Shown in pieces: positions 42,037 through 54,988 of a stretch of 64,000 nucleotides of DNA. Location: contig JAXCGZ010022676.1 in the NCBI GenBank assembly GCA_037179515.1, positions 122,501 through 186,500 on the forward strand, written 5' to 3'. Source of the stretch: Halocaridina rubra. Lineage: Eukaryota; Arthropoda; Malacostraca; Decapoda; Atyidae. Both the position numbers and the translations under genes were made by a program. The number at the start of each line of letters is the position of its first letter. Position 1 is the first letter of the stretch. Below the pieces are notes generated by a model. It did not search any database. It was not told the origin of the DNA and saw only the letters and a list, made by a program, of their open reading frames with translations.

Positions 42037-44722
42037 TAAGATTGAGGCCTGGAACATTTCCACTTAGCAGGCCAGGCTTCTGCAAAAATGGTCCAGATCT
42101 TGGCTTCTGCCTATCAGGTTAGGCCTCTGAGGAAATGATACTGGCGTCAGTCTCTACGTATCAGCCCAGGCCACCACGGAAATAATCCAGGCCTCTGTCT
42201 CTGAATATCAGATAAGGCCTATACAGTAAAGGTCCAGGCCTTGCCCTCCTTGTATCACATCAGGCCTTTGCAGAAATGCTCCAGAGTTGTCTGATATGTG
42301 TTGGCAAGGTCTGAACCATTTCCACGGAGACTGGCGTGAAAAGCAGAGACAAAGTCCTGGACCATTTCCGCAGAGGCCTAACCTATTAAACAGGGACTGA
42401 GGCCTGGACTAATTCTGCAGAGGCCTGGCCTGATATGCGGAGGCTGACGCATGGATTATTTCCATGGGGGTCCAGACCTTGGTTTATGTGCATCACACCA
42501 GGTCTCTGCAAAAATTATGCAGGGCTAGCCTGATATGCAGATGCCAGTCATGATACGCGGGGGTTAAGGCCAGGGTCATACTTGATTATGCCTGGCCTGA
42601 TATGGGGAAACTTAGGCCTGGACCATTTCTGTGGAGACATGGCATGATACATGGAGGCTGAGGCCTAGACACCCTGTGGAAGCCTGACCTGATATGCAAA
42701 AATCAATACCTTTACCATTTCTGCAGAACCATTACTTGATGCACGTAGACTGATGCCTGGATTATTTTTGCAGATGCTTTGCCTTATACATGGACATCAA
42801 AGCATGTAATATTTCCACAGAGGCCTGGCCAGATATGTAGAGAGCAAGGAATGGACCATTTTCATTTATGCTTGGCCTAAATGGGGGAAACCAATGCCTG
42901 AACCATTTTTGCTGAGGCCTGGCCTCATGTGGAGACTGAGTCTTGGCCCATTTCCGAAAGGCCTGGCATGATGCACATTGGTATACGTCTGGATCATATC
43001 TGTGACATCATAGCCTGATGTGTGGAGGACGGTCTCCATGTATCAGGTAAGGTTTCCATGGAAATAGTTCAGGCCTCAGTACCAGGCCAGACTACCGAAG
43101 AAATGGTTCAGACCTTGGTCTCTCTGTATCAACCTGGGCCTCTGTGGGAATGGTCCTGACCTCAGCCTCCTCATATTAGGCTATGTCTCCATGGAAATAG
43201 TCCAGGGCTTGACCTCAGCATATTAGGCCAGATTTTCATGGAAATAGGCAATGCTTCGGCCTTCAAGTATCAGACCAGGCCTTCATGGGCATTGTCCAGG
43301 CCCTGGTGTTGCATGTCAAGCCAGGGCCTTTGCAGAAAAGGTCCAGTCTCAGCTCATGAGGCCCTTACGGAAATTTACCAGACCCCAGCCCCCTTGAAAC
43401 AGGCCAGGCCACTGCAGTATGGCTTTTGTATCTGTACATCAGGCCAGGTTTCCTTGGAAATGGTCCAGACCACAGTCTCTGCATATAAGACCAGGCCTTC
43501 ACAGAAATAGTTTAGCCCTAAGCCTCTGTGATGCAGGTCAGACCTCCGCATAAATAGTCCAAGCCTCAGCCTCTGTGTATCAAGCCCCTCCATGAATATG
43601 GTACAGGCCTCAGCCACTGCATAGCAGGCCAGACCTCATCAGAAGTGGTCCAGGCCTTGGTTTCAGTGCATCTGGCAAGGCCTCTTTAGAAATGGTCCAG
43701 GCATTGGTCTCCACGTACCTGGCCAGGCCTCCACAGAAATGGCCAATGCTTCAGCCTCCGTGTATCAGGCCAGGCTTCCGTGGAAATGGTCCTGGCATTG
43801 TCCTTCGCCAATCTATCAAGGTTTCAGCAAAAATGATCCAGGACTTAGTCTTTACCTATCACGCTAAGTTCTGTGGGAATACTTCAGGCCACAATCTTTG
43901 TGTTTCAGGTCAGGTCTCAGCAGAAATGGTCTAGGCCTTTGTCTCTATATATCACAATAGGCCTCTGCAGGATATGTCAATTCTTGGGCTGATATAAGGA
44001 AGTATGGCCAAGACCTGAAATATGTCTGTGGATGCCTGCCCTGAGATGTGGAGCAGATAAAATGAGATAAAAGCCTAAAGCATTTTTGCAGAAAACTAGA
44101 CTGATATGCAGAAGTCCAGGTCTTTTCCATTTCCATAAAGTCATGAGTTGATATGTGAAGACTAAGGCCTGGACCATTTCTGCTGAGGCCTTGTCAGATA
44201 CACGGAGTCTGAGGCTTGGACCATTTAAGCGGAGGCATAACCTGATACACAGAGACTTATGCCTGGACCATTTCTTTGGAAACCTGGCTTGATAGGCAGA
44301 GACTGAGACCTGAATAATTTAAGCAGAGTCCATACTGATATGCAGAGAAAGAGGCCTGGACCATTTCCACGGAGGCATGGTGTGATAAGGGGAGACCTTG
44401 GCTGAACTATTTCCGCTGAGACTTGGCATGATACATGGAGACAAAGGCCTGGATCATTTCTGCAGTGGTCTGGCTTGCTCTTGGGATACCAAGACCTGAA
44501 TCGTTTCCATGAAGGCCTGTTCTGACTTTCAGTTAGAAGCCTGAACCACTTTGATGAATCAGGCCTGATTTCTGCAAAAATGGTCCAGGTCTTGGCCTTG
44601 CTTATCATGCCAGGCCTTCAAGAAAAAGATAAAGGATTCATATCTCCAAGTATCAAGACATGCCTCTGTGGAAATAATCCAAGCCTTGATCATTGTCTGG
44701 CACATGGAGGCTTAGGTCTGTG
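42037..44722. repeat. 47-bp minisatellite array, middle part, with many orientation flips
   Basis: These are the same units as at 32040-33745. By eye the orientation changes near 42055, 42290, 42470, 42520, 43025, 43985 and 44575. Units vary by 10-25%. The frames with many Trp/Pro/Ser residues in this interval are repeat translations. Confidence 0.9.
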
Positions 44723-46668
44723 TGACAGAGTGTTTCGCTCAATGTCAACAGAGGCTGTTAGATGCCTTAACAAATAAATTAGTAACATAACTGTTATTTT
44801 CTAACTAAAAAAAAATAAAATTTAACATAACTGTTATTTTCTAACTAAAAAAATAATTCCCACCTCTTGACTTTCGCAGATTATGATTATTTGCAATTTG
44901 TATTTTAGCTTATAGCTAATTCTATATAGCTTATTTACTCTTCTTGTACGTGTAGAAGTATAGCCCCAATATAAAGGCTGCTCCTATTTTTCTGTCTGCA
45001 ACGAGCCAAGAAAATTAAGAAACAAATAACCAGTAACCTAACTTTTCATTATTATTCTCGTTTTATTTCATTTGCTTCCACTTGTTGCACCTAAAAATAC
45101 TGTCTCTCCCTTGCATCTCTGCTATAATTGCCTGCCAGGGACCACCACTAAAATAGTCCTTAAAATGAAATCAGAGCCAATTACTGCTCTAGGAATGTCT
45201 CCTACAGATGACGTCACGAGGCACAAGGAGACGCTCTCTTTTGGCGCCGAGACTGCCCAGAGGCAACATCTCGCCTGGGTAGTCTAAGTTTATTTAAAAT
45301 CTTTTTACGTGGCATCTTCACAGGAATTCATCTAGCACAACAAGGAATTCATCTAGCACAACAAGGTGAGGGATAGTGTATGGTAAAGCTCGTGGGTCAA
45401 GCAAATTGGTTTATTTTCGAGAATTAGTTACATTCGTTACTGGATAAATCTTATGGATTTCTATTCTCAGATTCCATTCCCAGTCACACGAAATTTTGTA
45501 GATTACCACACTGGAATCTCACATGCCAAAGTTAATTCCTTAACCTGTAAATTACAGCTGATATATATTGCTGAGAAGTTTCTTTTCACTGAATGTGATA
45601 AACGAAAATCTCATCCTCTGAAGACTAGTTATGAGCCCGTAAAAATCTATCTCTCTTCCTAATAAATTCTAATTTCATTTCACCCCTTTCTATCATCGTA
45701 AATAAAGTGTTTTACTTCAAAAACTCGTCAATAAAGCTATTTGCCAAAAAACAAAATTGCAAATATTCAAAAGGTAATTTTTCCCAGTTGGCTATGCAAA
45801 TATTTCTTGTTAACCACAATTTAATGAATGCATACCGTATTTATCTTGCTAATTCTTCATATGTTGGGGATAAAGTGTTTTGAGTTATAAGTTGCAAATA
45901 CCTCAAAAGGTGGTTTTGCACCCTTTTTTTTCATTGCAAAGTTCTTGATAACTAAAAGTGAATGAATACTGTATTTATCTCGTAGATTCTTCCTTTATCC
46001 TAAATAGAGTGTTTTACCATATTAATTTCATATCAGGAATAAGCACTGCAACTTTTGTGGTTGCCCACAATTTAAGGAATACATACAGTACTGTATTTCT
46101 CTTGCTTATTCTTCATTTATTGTGAATATATTATTTTCTTTAAAACCAGTAAAGAATTAATGTTTTGTATGCTATTATGGTAGCATAAATATTTCTGGTT
46201 AGCTGTGAATAACCTATATATATTCATCCAGTAGAATGACATTGGAAACTCATTATATGTGTGCTCATGCTTTCAGTTTCCCATTATAAACAGTGTGTCA
46301 TTTCTGTTTCTGAAATTGCAGTGTCCTGTATTCTACTCTGCCTGTGTGACAGAGGTAATCATCGAGTTGAGGCCAAAGTCTTGGCATACGTCCGTGGTGC
46401 CGGGAAACGAACTCATACTCACCTCCTCCGGGATTCGAGGCAGCATTTCATAAAATTTAATTTGAGAAATTTAATTCAATTCTTTTAATGTCATTGCATT
46501 TCCAAAATTAAAAGAAAGTTGAATTCTGAGTTTCATTTAACCGACTAATGGTAATAAAAATGGGGTGTTCAAGTACAAATATCTGTCCTGTCTGTTTGTG
46601 AGCTCTTAACCGAGCTCGGTACTTTGAGTCCCCTTAGTAAAACAGAATCTTAACAACACTCTAGCATC
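44723..46668 (+). mobile_element. Solo LTR of the gypsy-type family
   Basis: It starts with TGACAGAGTGTTTCGCTC at the end of minisatellite and ends near CAACACTCTAGCA, after which minisatellite resumes at about 46680. It is collinear with the 3' LTR (28626-30852) and contains the block with TCCGGGATTCGAGGCAGC (46420-46445). A 31-base segment with TAACATAACTGTTATTTTC is duplicated at 44782-44850, and AAGGAATTCATCTAGCACAAC is duplicated at 45320-45365. No internal element sequence is present, so this is an LTR-LTR recombination product. A target-site duplication could not be confirmed. Confidence 0.8.
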
Positions 46669-46679
46669 ATTTAAACCCC

Positions 46680-46935
46680 CCCCCCACAGTCTGAACCATA
46701 TTTGCTGAGGCCTGGTATGATAAGCAGAAACCAAGGCCTGAACCATTTCCATGACGTCCTGGAGCAGTTCTGCAGAGGATCGGCCTGATGCAGATACTCA
46801 CAGATACTCCGTGGAAATGGTTCGCATATCAGGCCATGTCTCTGCAGAAATGGTCCAGGTCTCAGCTTCCGCATAAATGGTGTAGACCTCTGCATCAGCG
46901 TATCACACCAAGTTTTCATGGAAATTGTATGAACC
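46680..46935. repeat. 47-bp minisatellite, right remnant
   Basis: The units GGCCTGGTATGATAAGCAG, TGAACCATTTCCATG and, after a flip near 46790, CAGAAATGGTCCAGGTCTC resume after the solo LTR. A run of ten C at about 46676-46685 lies at the junction. Confidence 0.85.
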
Positions 46936-46939
46936 ATTC

Positions 46940-47245
46940 AGAGTATTCTCTACCATAAATACTGACAAAAACTGTTCAAATCCTCACTTAATTTGGGCAT
47001 GTCTAGGTATTTCTTTCATCTACCCTTTACAGCATCGTGATTTGTCCTTTGTTCTTTAATTTCCCTCTGACAAAGCTGTGATAAGGTGTGGGATTTTCCT
47101 CGCAATACCTCTCTAATGCACCCACTTTTGTCTCTCTTTATGATACAGGTACTCTTTCTTGCTCTCTTTTTTTATTTTCTCTAATATTTATAGTTTTTCT
47201 TCTGTACTTTTTCCATAATTTGTGTCTTCTCTCGTGTGCACTCCT
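46940..47245 (-). mobile_element. Diverged LINE-A relative, RT-linker fragment (copy j)
   Basis: Strings such as GTATTCTCTACCATAAATACTGAC, CTCTGACAAAGCTGTGATAAG and GGGATTTTCCTCG align in order with 2045-2330 of LINE-A, but with strong divergence and stops. It is an older copy or a sister family. Confidence 0.7.
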
Positions 47246-47300
47246 ACATTATGCTACATATAAATTTCTTTATCATTAGGTAGAGTTTTATATTTGAAAC

Positions 47301-47470
47301 ACTGACATGTTCCTTGGCCATGATTAACGTTACCATTAGCATTTTTCCTCACAAACAATATTACTTTCGTTTGAACTGTTTATGAGCAACCTACTGACAT
47401 GTTCCTTGGCCATGATTAACGTTACCATTAGCGTTTTTCCCCACAAACAATATTACTTTCGTTTGAACAG
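47301..47470. repeat. 92-bp tandem duplication followed by (AGT)n
   Basis: The segment ACTGACATGTTCCTTGGCCA through GTTTGAAC occurs at 47301 and again at 47393 with about two differences, and is followed by a run of AGT triplets at about 47469-47506. The phrase TATGAGCAACCTA is found at the join and again after the triplets. Confidence 0.85.
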
Positions 47471-47684
47471 TAGTAGTGGTAGTAGTAGTAGTAGTAGTAG
47501 TAGTAGAAGTTGGGTGGGATATGCCTTTGTAACGGCTCATTATGAGCAACCTATGAACTGACCAAGTTTCGTAACAAGGAGAAGAAGAAGAAGATTGGTG
47601 TTCCTCGATAAGTAAATATTTAGTATATTCTGTTAGCATGAAAAGTAAGTTGGAGAACATCAAGAATGATTGACAAGTGCCGTA

Positions 47685-47845
47685 TTAACGAGATGTGTGC
47701 AGATGGGTAGAGCACTTGACTCAGGAAGTGACAAACCAATAGTCGAGCCCACCACCTGACGTTAGAGAGAGCATCCATCCTTAACTCCTCGGCTCCAACC
47801 TATATTTCCAAGCTCCCATGGCCGTGATTGACATATAAAACTACT
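47685..47845 (+). mobile_element. SINE family B, plus copy
   Basis: The tRNA-like head GGGTAGAGCACTTGACTCAGG and B-box-like GTCGAGCCCACC are followed by a decayed body with GCTCCAACCTATATTTC. Confidence 0.6.
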
Positions 47846-47879
47846 AACGGTGACAGTTTTTAAGAATGAAATTTTATTT

Positions 47880-48065
47880 TAAGGTACGTTATATAAGTAT
47901 CCGTCAGACCTCATGAATAAGGTGAACTCAGACCTAGTTGGAACTATAAAGGGATTAAGGTTAGATACCCTTCCTATCTCCCAGTGGCCTGGATCAAGCG
48001 TGTCATTCTGATCTTATTACTCCTGAAGATGCCTACTCAACCATATAACCACTGAGATACCGTGA
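47880..48065 (-). mobile_element. SINE family B, minus copy
   Basis: GGGATTAAGGTTAGATACCC, CTTCCTATCTCCCAGTGG and the head complement CCACTGAGATACC are in the family order on the minus strand. Confidence 0.6.
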
Positions 48066-48154
48066 CATCTTATGAGATTTTGAATAAAAATATTTAAAAA
48101 ACTACACATGAGCAATACTAAAGTAAGCCACCTTTTTATGTTACAATTAAAGGT

Positions 48155-48365
48155 AGTTAAAGTTTGCTGGGTTTTAACCCTCCTATCAGAAGCGTCGCCA
48201 CTGTTCTGGCGGACGCCAGCCGGTGCAAACCCCAACCCCCCACGGGGATGCCCAGTCACAGAAGTAATCTCCCTAGTAAACAGCTTAACCACTCATGCCT
48301 GGACGAGGCTCGATCTGTCTACCTCGCGAATGCAAGGCCAGCGTGTTACCACTGTACTATTTGAA
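48155..48365 (-). mobile_element. SINE family C (tRNA-Ala-like), full copy
   Basis: The minus strand starts with TAGTACAGTGGTAACACGC, an A box, then GGCCTTGCATTCGCGAGG, an anticodon-like TGC in the position expected for tRNA-Ala. A B-box region (GATCGAGCCTCG) and the family body follow. The same body is found at 27838 and 49715. Confidence 0.75.
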
Positions 48366-48369
48366 AGGG

Positions 48370-48500
48370 GGAAGGCCACAGACGTATTGGAGTTGAGGTA
48401 TTTAGGCTGGATTCCCTTCTTAGTACCCTGCAGTGGGAGGGAACCCACGTTAGTCACTTTGTTACTATTGTACTCTTATTACTGAACTACCATGACCCCC
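48370..48500 (-). mobile_element. SINE family B, minus copy
   Basis: TTGGAGTTGAGGTATTTAGG, CTGGATTCCCTTCTTAGTACC and CAGTGGGAGGGAACCCACG belong to the family B body, and the tRNA-like end GAACTACCATGACCCCC follows. Confidence 0.6.
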
Positions 48501-48762
48501 TGAGCTTGTACTAGAGTGCCAATCTGAAAATCTTAAGTTTTGTTACTGGTTGTTTACATATGGATCAGGTACTGACCTGAGATTTGGAGTATCCACTTCC
48601 CAACAGGTTGAAGGGCAAACCAGGATAGAAGTCTGGGATAATGAAGTACACGTATATTCAATTTTTTGTTTTGGTATATGATTAGTTTCACATCTCACTT
48701 AGCAAATAATATCATGAAATGTAATATATTAATATGATATTAGATTAACTTTGTATGGGTGG

Positions 48763-48925
48763 CCACAGTGGCTGTTGTAGAGTTTGTTAGTCGTGAAGTA
48801 ATTAACAAGAATTTGATCCCTTTGTGGGTATTAGGAAGGGCAGCCAAACTTACTCCACCATCTCCAATATGTCATTGTCCACTCCCTATTCAAATGGGGA
48901 CTAATTGTGACACATGAATCATTAC
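48763..48925 (+). mobile_element. SINE family B, plus copy
   Basis: GGCCACAGTGGCTGTTGTAG and TTTGATCCCTTTG form the decayed tRNA-like head. The body follows: GGGTATTAGGAAGGGCAGCC, CTCCAATATGTC, CTATTCAAATGGGGACTAAT, TGTGACACATGAATCATT. Confidence 0.65.
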
Positions 48926-49218
48926 ATATTAGGATATAAGTTTGGATTGGTAAGGTCACCCTCAGTTAAGAAATTAACAAATAATTCAAATTATAGTTTT
49001 TTTAAGCTATTTTGCCTACTTTATATTTTAATATCTTTCCTTGGGAATATAGAAGTAAATGTTTACCCCAAAAAGTTGTTTAACCTCTTTTTCTATACCA
49101 TTGCTCAGTGAGCAGTAAACTGGGTAAATGAATTCAGGCCAGTTAATTCCATACTTGAACTGATGTTCAAGTTTGAAAAATAATTAGATCGATATTAAGT
49201 GGTGGGTGTAAATTACAT

Positions 49219-49405
49219 GTGACCTTTGGGCCTCATGACAGAAATTTGCCCACTTACCCAGTGAATGGCCCAAGCAGGGTGGCAGGGGGATTTGTGATAG
49301 TCTTTTATCCCTCAGGAGATGAGAGGAGTGATAAAGGTAGATTTGCTTCTGGTGAAAGTGTGTGCTTTGACTCAACCACTCCCCTTACAATTGGAATCAC
49401 AGGGT
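49219..49405 (+). other. Unassigned 65-codon open frame, possible exon-like remnant
   Basis: The frame 49219-49416 encodes a peptide with TYPVNGPSRVAGGFVIVFYP and a GESVCFDSTTPLTIGITGY segment, which has a less repetitive composition than its surroundings. A GGAATCACAGGGTATGT string at its end resembles a 5' splice site. I recognise no family and see no good acceptor upstream. It could be chance. Confidence 0.2.
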
Positions 49406-49549
49406 ATGTAATTTGATTGAACTAAGAAGTCCAAGACTACTATCATGCTAACTAAATGCTATTGTAAACAAGCAAAGTCTGTCCGTTTCTTATACTTTTG
49501 TATTATTGTAACATACGTTTGTAACATTGTTAAATTGTAAGGACTACTT

Positions 49550-49680
49550 TATGTGTCACAATTTATCCCCAAGTGAATGGGGCAGACATAGATATGTTGG
49601 CACTGAGGAATAAAGTCTGGATAGCCTTGCTAATCTCCTGCAGTAGGCTTGAACCTGCATTAGTAATAATAATAGTAATA
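49550..49680 (-). mobile_element. SINE family B, minus copy, split by SINE C
   Basis: The body (TATGTGTCACAATTTATCC, GAATGGGGCAGACATAG, CTTGCTAATCTCCTGCAG) is on the minus strand. Its tRNA-like head appears to continue at 49870-49905 (GAGCTCTACCACTTAGC) after a SINE C copy and a (TAA)n stretch. Confidence 0.6.
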
Positions 49681-49714
49681 ATATAATAGACCTTCATTTC
49701 CATTATGCAATGGG

Positions 49715-49866
49715 TATTTGTCAGCCGGGGCAAGCCCCAACCCCTCACTGTGGTGACCAGCCACAGCAGTAACCTGCCAGTAAACAGCTTAAGCTCTCGG
49801 TCTTGGACAGGAACTGATCTCGCGACCTCGTGAATGCAAAGCTGGCGTTTACCACTGTACTAGCCA
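49715..49866 (-). mobile_element. SINE family C (tRNA-Ala-like) nested in SINE B
   Basis: The minus strand reads TAGTACAGTGGTAAACGCC, then CAGCTTTGCATTCACGAGG (TGC in the anticodon position), and a B-box region with GATCAGTTCC. The body with GTAAACAGCTTAAGC and AAGCCCCAACCCC complements is shared with 27838 and 48155. Confidence 0.75.
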
Positions 49867-50289
49867 ACTCATGAGCTCTACCACTTAGCTATCACAACCC
49901 CCATAGTACTCTATCAAATACCATATAAAATTTTAAGTAGTTTACATCACTGCTATTTGCTTTGTATTTTTCTCTCAATATTTTTCTTTTTTCTTTAATA
50001 TAGAAAATAGTATTATGTCAAAAATTTAAGTGTTGGCGTATATTGGTTATTATTAGGGAGGTAAGACTTGTAAAAATTATGATCATATTTGCATTTAGTG
50101 TTGTCATCTTACAGCTGATCTTTTTTCCATCATCATCCCCTCTAACACTGTGTGATGCAGAGGGCCTCATTGAGATTCTCCCTCTCATTTTGTTTATTAG
50201 AGAATTAATGTTACTAAAGCACTCTGGTTTCATGCTCATTCTATCTAAAGAAATTTAAGTAAAAAAGTCTGGCCCACTTGATATTTGTT

Positions 50290-50465
50290 TTTTCTGCTTT
50301 ATGTAGCTGTTAATTCCCAGTTGAGTGGGGGTTGAACACAGACAGGTTGAAGCTGGGATATGAAAGGCTGGATGCATTTCCTTACACCCGTTGGTAAGCA
50401 CGAACCTGGATATGTCAACACTCGAGTCGAGCACTCAGACCACTATGCTACTGCAGTCCTAAGTA
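50290..50465 (-). mobile_element. SINE family B, full minus copy
   Basis: GAGTGGGGGTTGAACACAG, GCTGGATGCATTTCCTTAC, and a head with CACTCAGACCACTATGC and CTACTGCAGTCC, all in the family order on the minus strand. Confidence 0.65.
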
Positions 50466-50575
50466 TGCACCATTTTGTGTCACAATTACTCCCCACTCAA
50501 ATGAGGGTGGCTACAGACATGTTTCAGCTGGGAGGGTAAAGGCTGGTTGCCTAGTGCTTCTTGTATAATGCTGTA
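50466..50575 (-). mobile_element. SINE family B, minus fragment
   Basis: It has only the body (TTTGTGTCACAATTACTCC, AAATGAGGGTGGCTACAG, GTAAAGGCTGGTTGCC) and directly follows the previous copy, giving a tandem arrangement. Confidence 0.6.
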
Positions 50576-50724
50576 ATATGTTTATATATCTGTTTCCCTC
50601 TAAGATTTCACAGATAACGTTGAATTGTGACCCCATTAAGGAAACCTTGGTTAGGATGTGGCATGATGCAGAGAGTCGTTCATATCCTCTTTATTCATTA
50701 TGTATTTGGTTGTTTGTTGGAGTG

Positions 50725-50865
50725 ATGTATCATGATTAATCCCCATTCAAATAGGGGTGGACAGACATGTTGAAGTTGGGGGATTAACACCCCAATTAGT
50801 ATCTAACCAACATAAATTGCTTCCTGACTAGTGCACTCTTCCACTAAGCTACAGTGGCCCTCTAA
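50725..50865 (-). mobile_element. SINE family B, minus copy
   Basis: ATTAATCCCCATTCAAATAG, GACATGTTGAAGTTGGGGG and a head with CTTCCACTAAGCTACAGTGG are in the family order. Confidence 0.65.
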
Positions 50866-50875
50866 TAATGCATTG

Positions 50876-51035
50876 TTTTATGTGTCATAATTAGTCTCTT
50901 TTCAAATGTGGGTGGCTACGGACTTGTTGGAGCTGAGGAATTAGGGATGGATGTTCTTTCCACAGTGTGATCGAACCCTTGTTAATTGCATACGATTAGA
51001 ATGCCTACCATTGTGCTACTGCATGTTCCTTTTGA
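50876..51035 (-). mobile_element. SINE family B, minus copy
   Basis: TTATGTGTCATAATTAGTC, GTGGGTGGCTACGGACTTG, GATCGAACCCTTGTTAATTG (B box) and CCTACCATTGTGCTACTGC (A box) occur in the expected minus-strand order. This is one of the more complete copies. Confidence 0.7.
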
Positions 51036-52047
51036 TTTGTAGTAGTTAAAAGTGTGGAGTTTTGAAATTTTCTTAAAAATATGTATTTTTAGGTCTTCCA
51101 AGATGAATATCCGATATTAAGGTTTCTTTGAAGGTGCTCAAGACATGTGAGATTGCATCGCTCACAACTGCATATGACAACAACACAACATGCACAACCA
51201 GAGAGCTCTTTAAGAAAGCCAGAATCGGAAGTGGCCTTCCTTAGAGATTCGGACCTGTTCATCCAGTTTTGATAAAAACTCCCTATGGCAACAGACTTTT
51301 CATTGCTGCATATGTACAAGACTTGGTAATACTTCACCTTGGTGGAAAGAGAGAACGAGAAGAAATACAGCCATGTCTTTGACAGTTAACCATATGTTTT
51401 GAGGTATGTTGATTGTGATTCTTATGATTCTTTTACCCTTAGAAAACTAGTAGAAATTAGTGATATGCAAGATAATATTTAAGAAAGGTTAAAAAGCAAA
51501 GTTTGAATATAAACTAATAATTAAGAAACAGTAAAATATTTTAAAAAATACAAAGTTATGTCCATAGAGAGATAAAAAGAAGTTTCAGAATTATTTAACT
51601 ACGAAATAAGGAAATGGTAAAAATTAAAACAGTGGGAAATATATAAAATATTGCAAAATACACTTAAGAAAAAATTAAGCAGTAAAAATAAATAGAATAC
51701 ACTAAGGTGTCTAAAGAAAGGTTGAAGGTAGATTAATGAAAAGGATTGAACTAATGGTACATGATCCTTTTTGTTTGTAACGTGAAGTACACTAAGAGAA
51801 AAAGAAGTAGAAAATTAAATCCTCTTTTCAGGTTTGTGAAAAGATCAACTCCTTTGGCTACCCTGATTGCTTCCTTTAAAAAGAGCATCAATGACTCACA
51901 GCCAAGCAAATTTGTTTTTTTTTATTTTCTATTATAACAGCAATGGACTCATAAAATATTGATAAATAGATTATATCAGTAATAAGTAATGAATAGTGTT
52001 ATAAAAGCTAAAAAGATACCAAATATTATGACTTAGAAATATTATCT
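51036..52047. other. Unassigned region with two small exon-like stretches
   Basis: At 51109-51370 one plus frame is open for about 80 codons apart from a single TAG near 51241 (VLKTCEIASLTTAYDNNTTC and IKTPYGNRLFIAAYVQDL). Near 51830 a CTCTTTTCAG string precedes an open stretch of about 30 codons. Neither is recognised. The rest is A-rich with no repeat match. Confidence 0.25.
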
Positions 52048-52210
52048 GTTTTATGTGTCACTTATAATCCCTAGTATGGGGTTGGATGCAGACAGGTTAG
52101 TGCTGGGAATTTGTCTGGATGCCCTTCCTAATGACCCGCAGTTGGCTTGAACACAGCTTTGTCATTTCCCGACTTGAGTTTTATAACCATTGTGCGACAG
52201 CAATGAAATA
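52048..52210 (-). mobile_element. SINE family B, minus copy
   Basis: TTTTATGTGTCACTTATAATC, GGATGCCCTTCCTAATGACC, TTGGCTTGAACACAGC and a head with ATAACCATTGTGCGACAGC are present in family order. Confidence 0.65.
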
Positions 52211-52685
52211 CTATTAATATATACTATACTGTAGCCTAATCTGTTAATTTTTCCATGTATGTATTGGATTGACTTAAAACCGATTCAGCTTGCAACCAGT
52301 TGGTAGGAACCGATCGAGGTTGTAAGTCAACAAAAACCTGTATTAAAATTCTTTTTGAACATTTACATTATTATACACTAGTCTGTACCCCTATTAGGTA
52401 AGTTTTTCATATACAGATCTATTGTCGGTCAGATTAGGTGTAAGTCGGATTATTAAACCAATGGGAATATGGTAGATATTGACCATGCTGTTGTAAACCT
52501 GAACAATATATCATATTTCAGTCATATTGTTAGGTCACTTTTAAACTATAGCACACATGTGTTCATCTTATTATTGTAACCTGTTTACAAATACCTTCTT
52601 TGATAATAATGCGACACAGTAATACTGAAATAGAAAATGTAAAGCGTGTTATTCTCTGTATAGTTCTCCTGGTCTTCATTCCTGA
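52211..52685. other. AT-rich spacer with a possible MITE end
   Basis: Near 52310-52345 the string GAGGTTGTAAGTCAACAAAA followed by CCTGTA resembles the right end of the MITE candidate at 54557-54988. I see no other supported feature. Confidence 0.35.
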
Positions 52686-52705
52686 ACACACACACACACA
52701 CACAG

Positions 52706-54988
<2,283 letters not shown>

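Noticed and set aside
43238..44777. Open frames of 60-130 residues in the second minisatellite block
   Set aside because: Same reason: repeat translations without conserved frame.
47469..47506. CRISPR-like or coding triplet repeat
   Set aside because: It is a simple (AGT)n run with no spacer structure. No CRISPR array is expected in, or visible in, this eukaryotic DNA.
48290..48365. Possible tRNA-Ala gene on the minus strand
   Set aside because: The TGC-containing arm and boxes are there, but the acceptor stem is absent and the same body recurs twice more. It is a SINE head.
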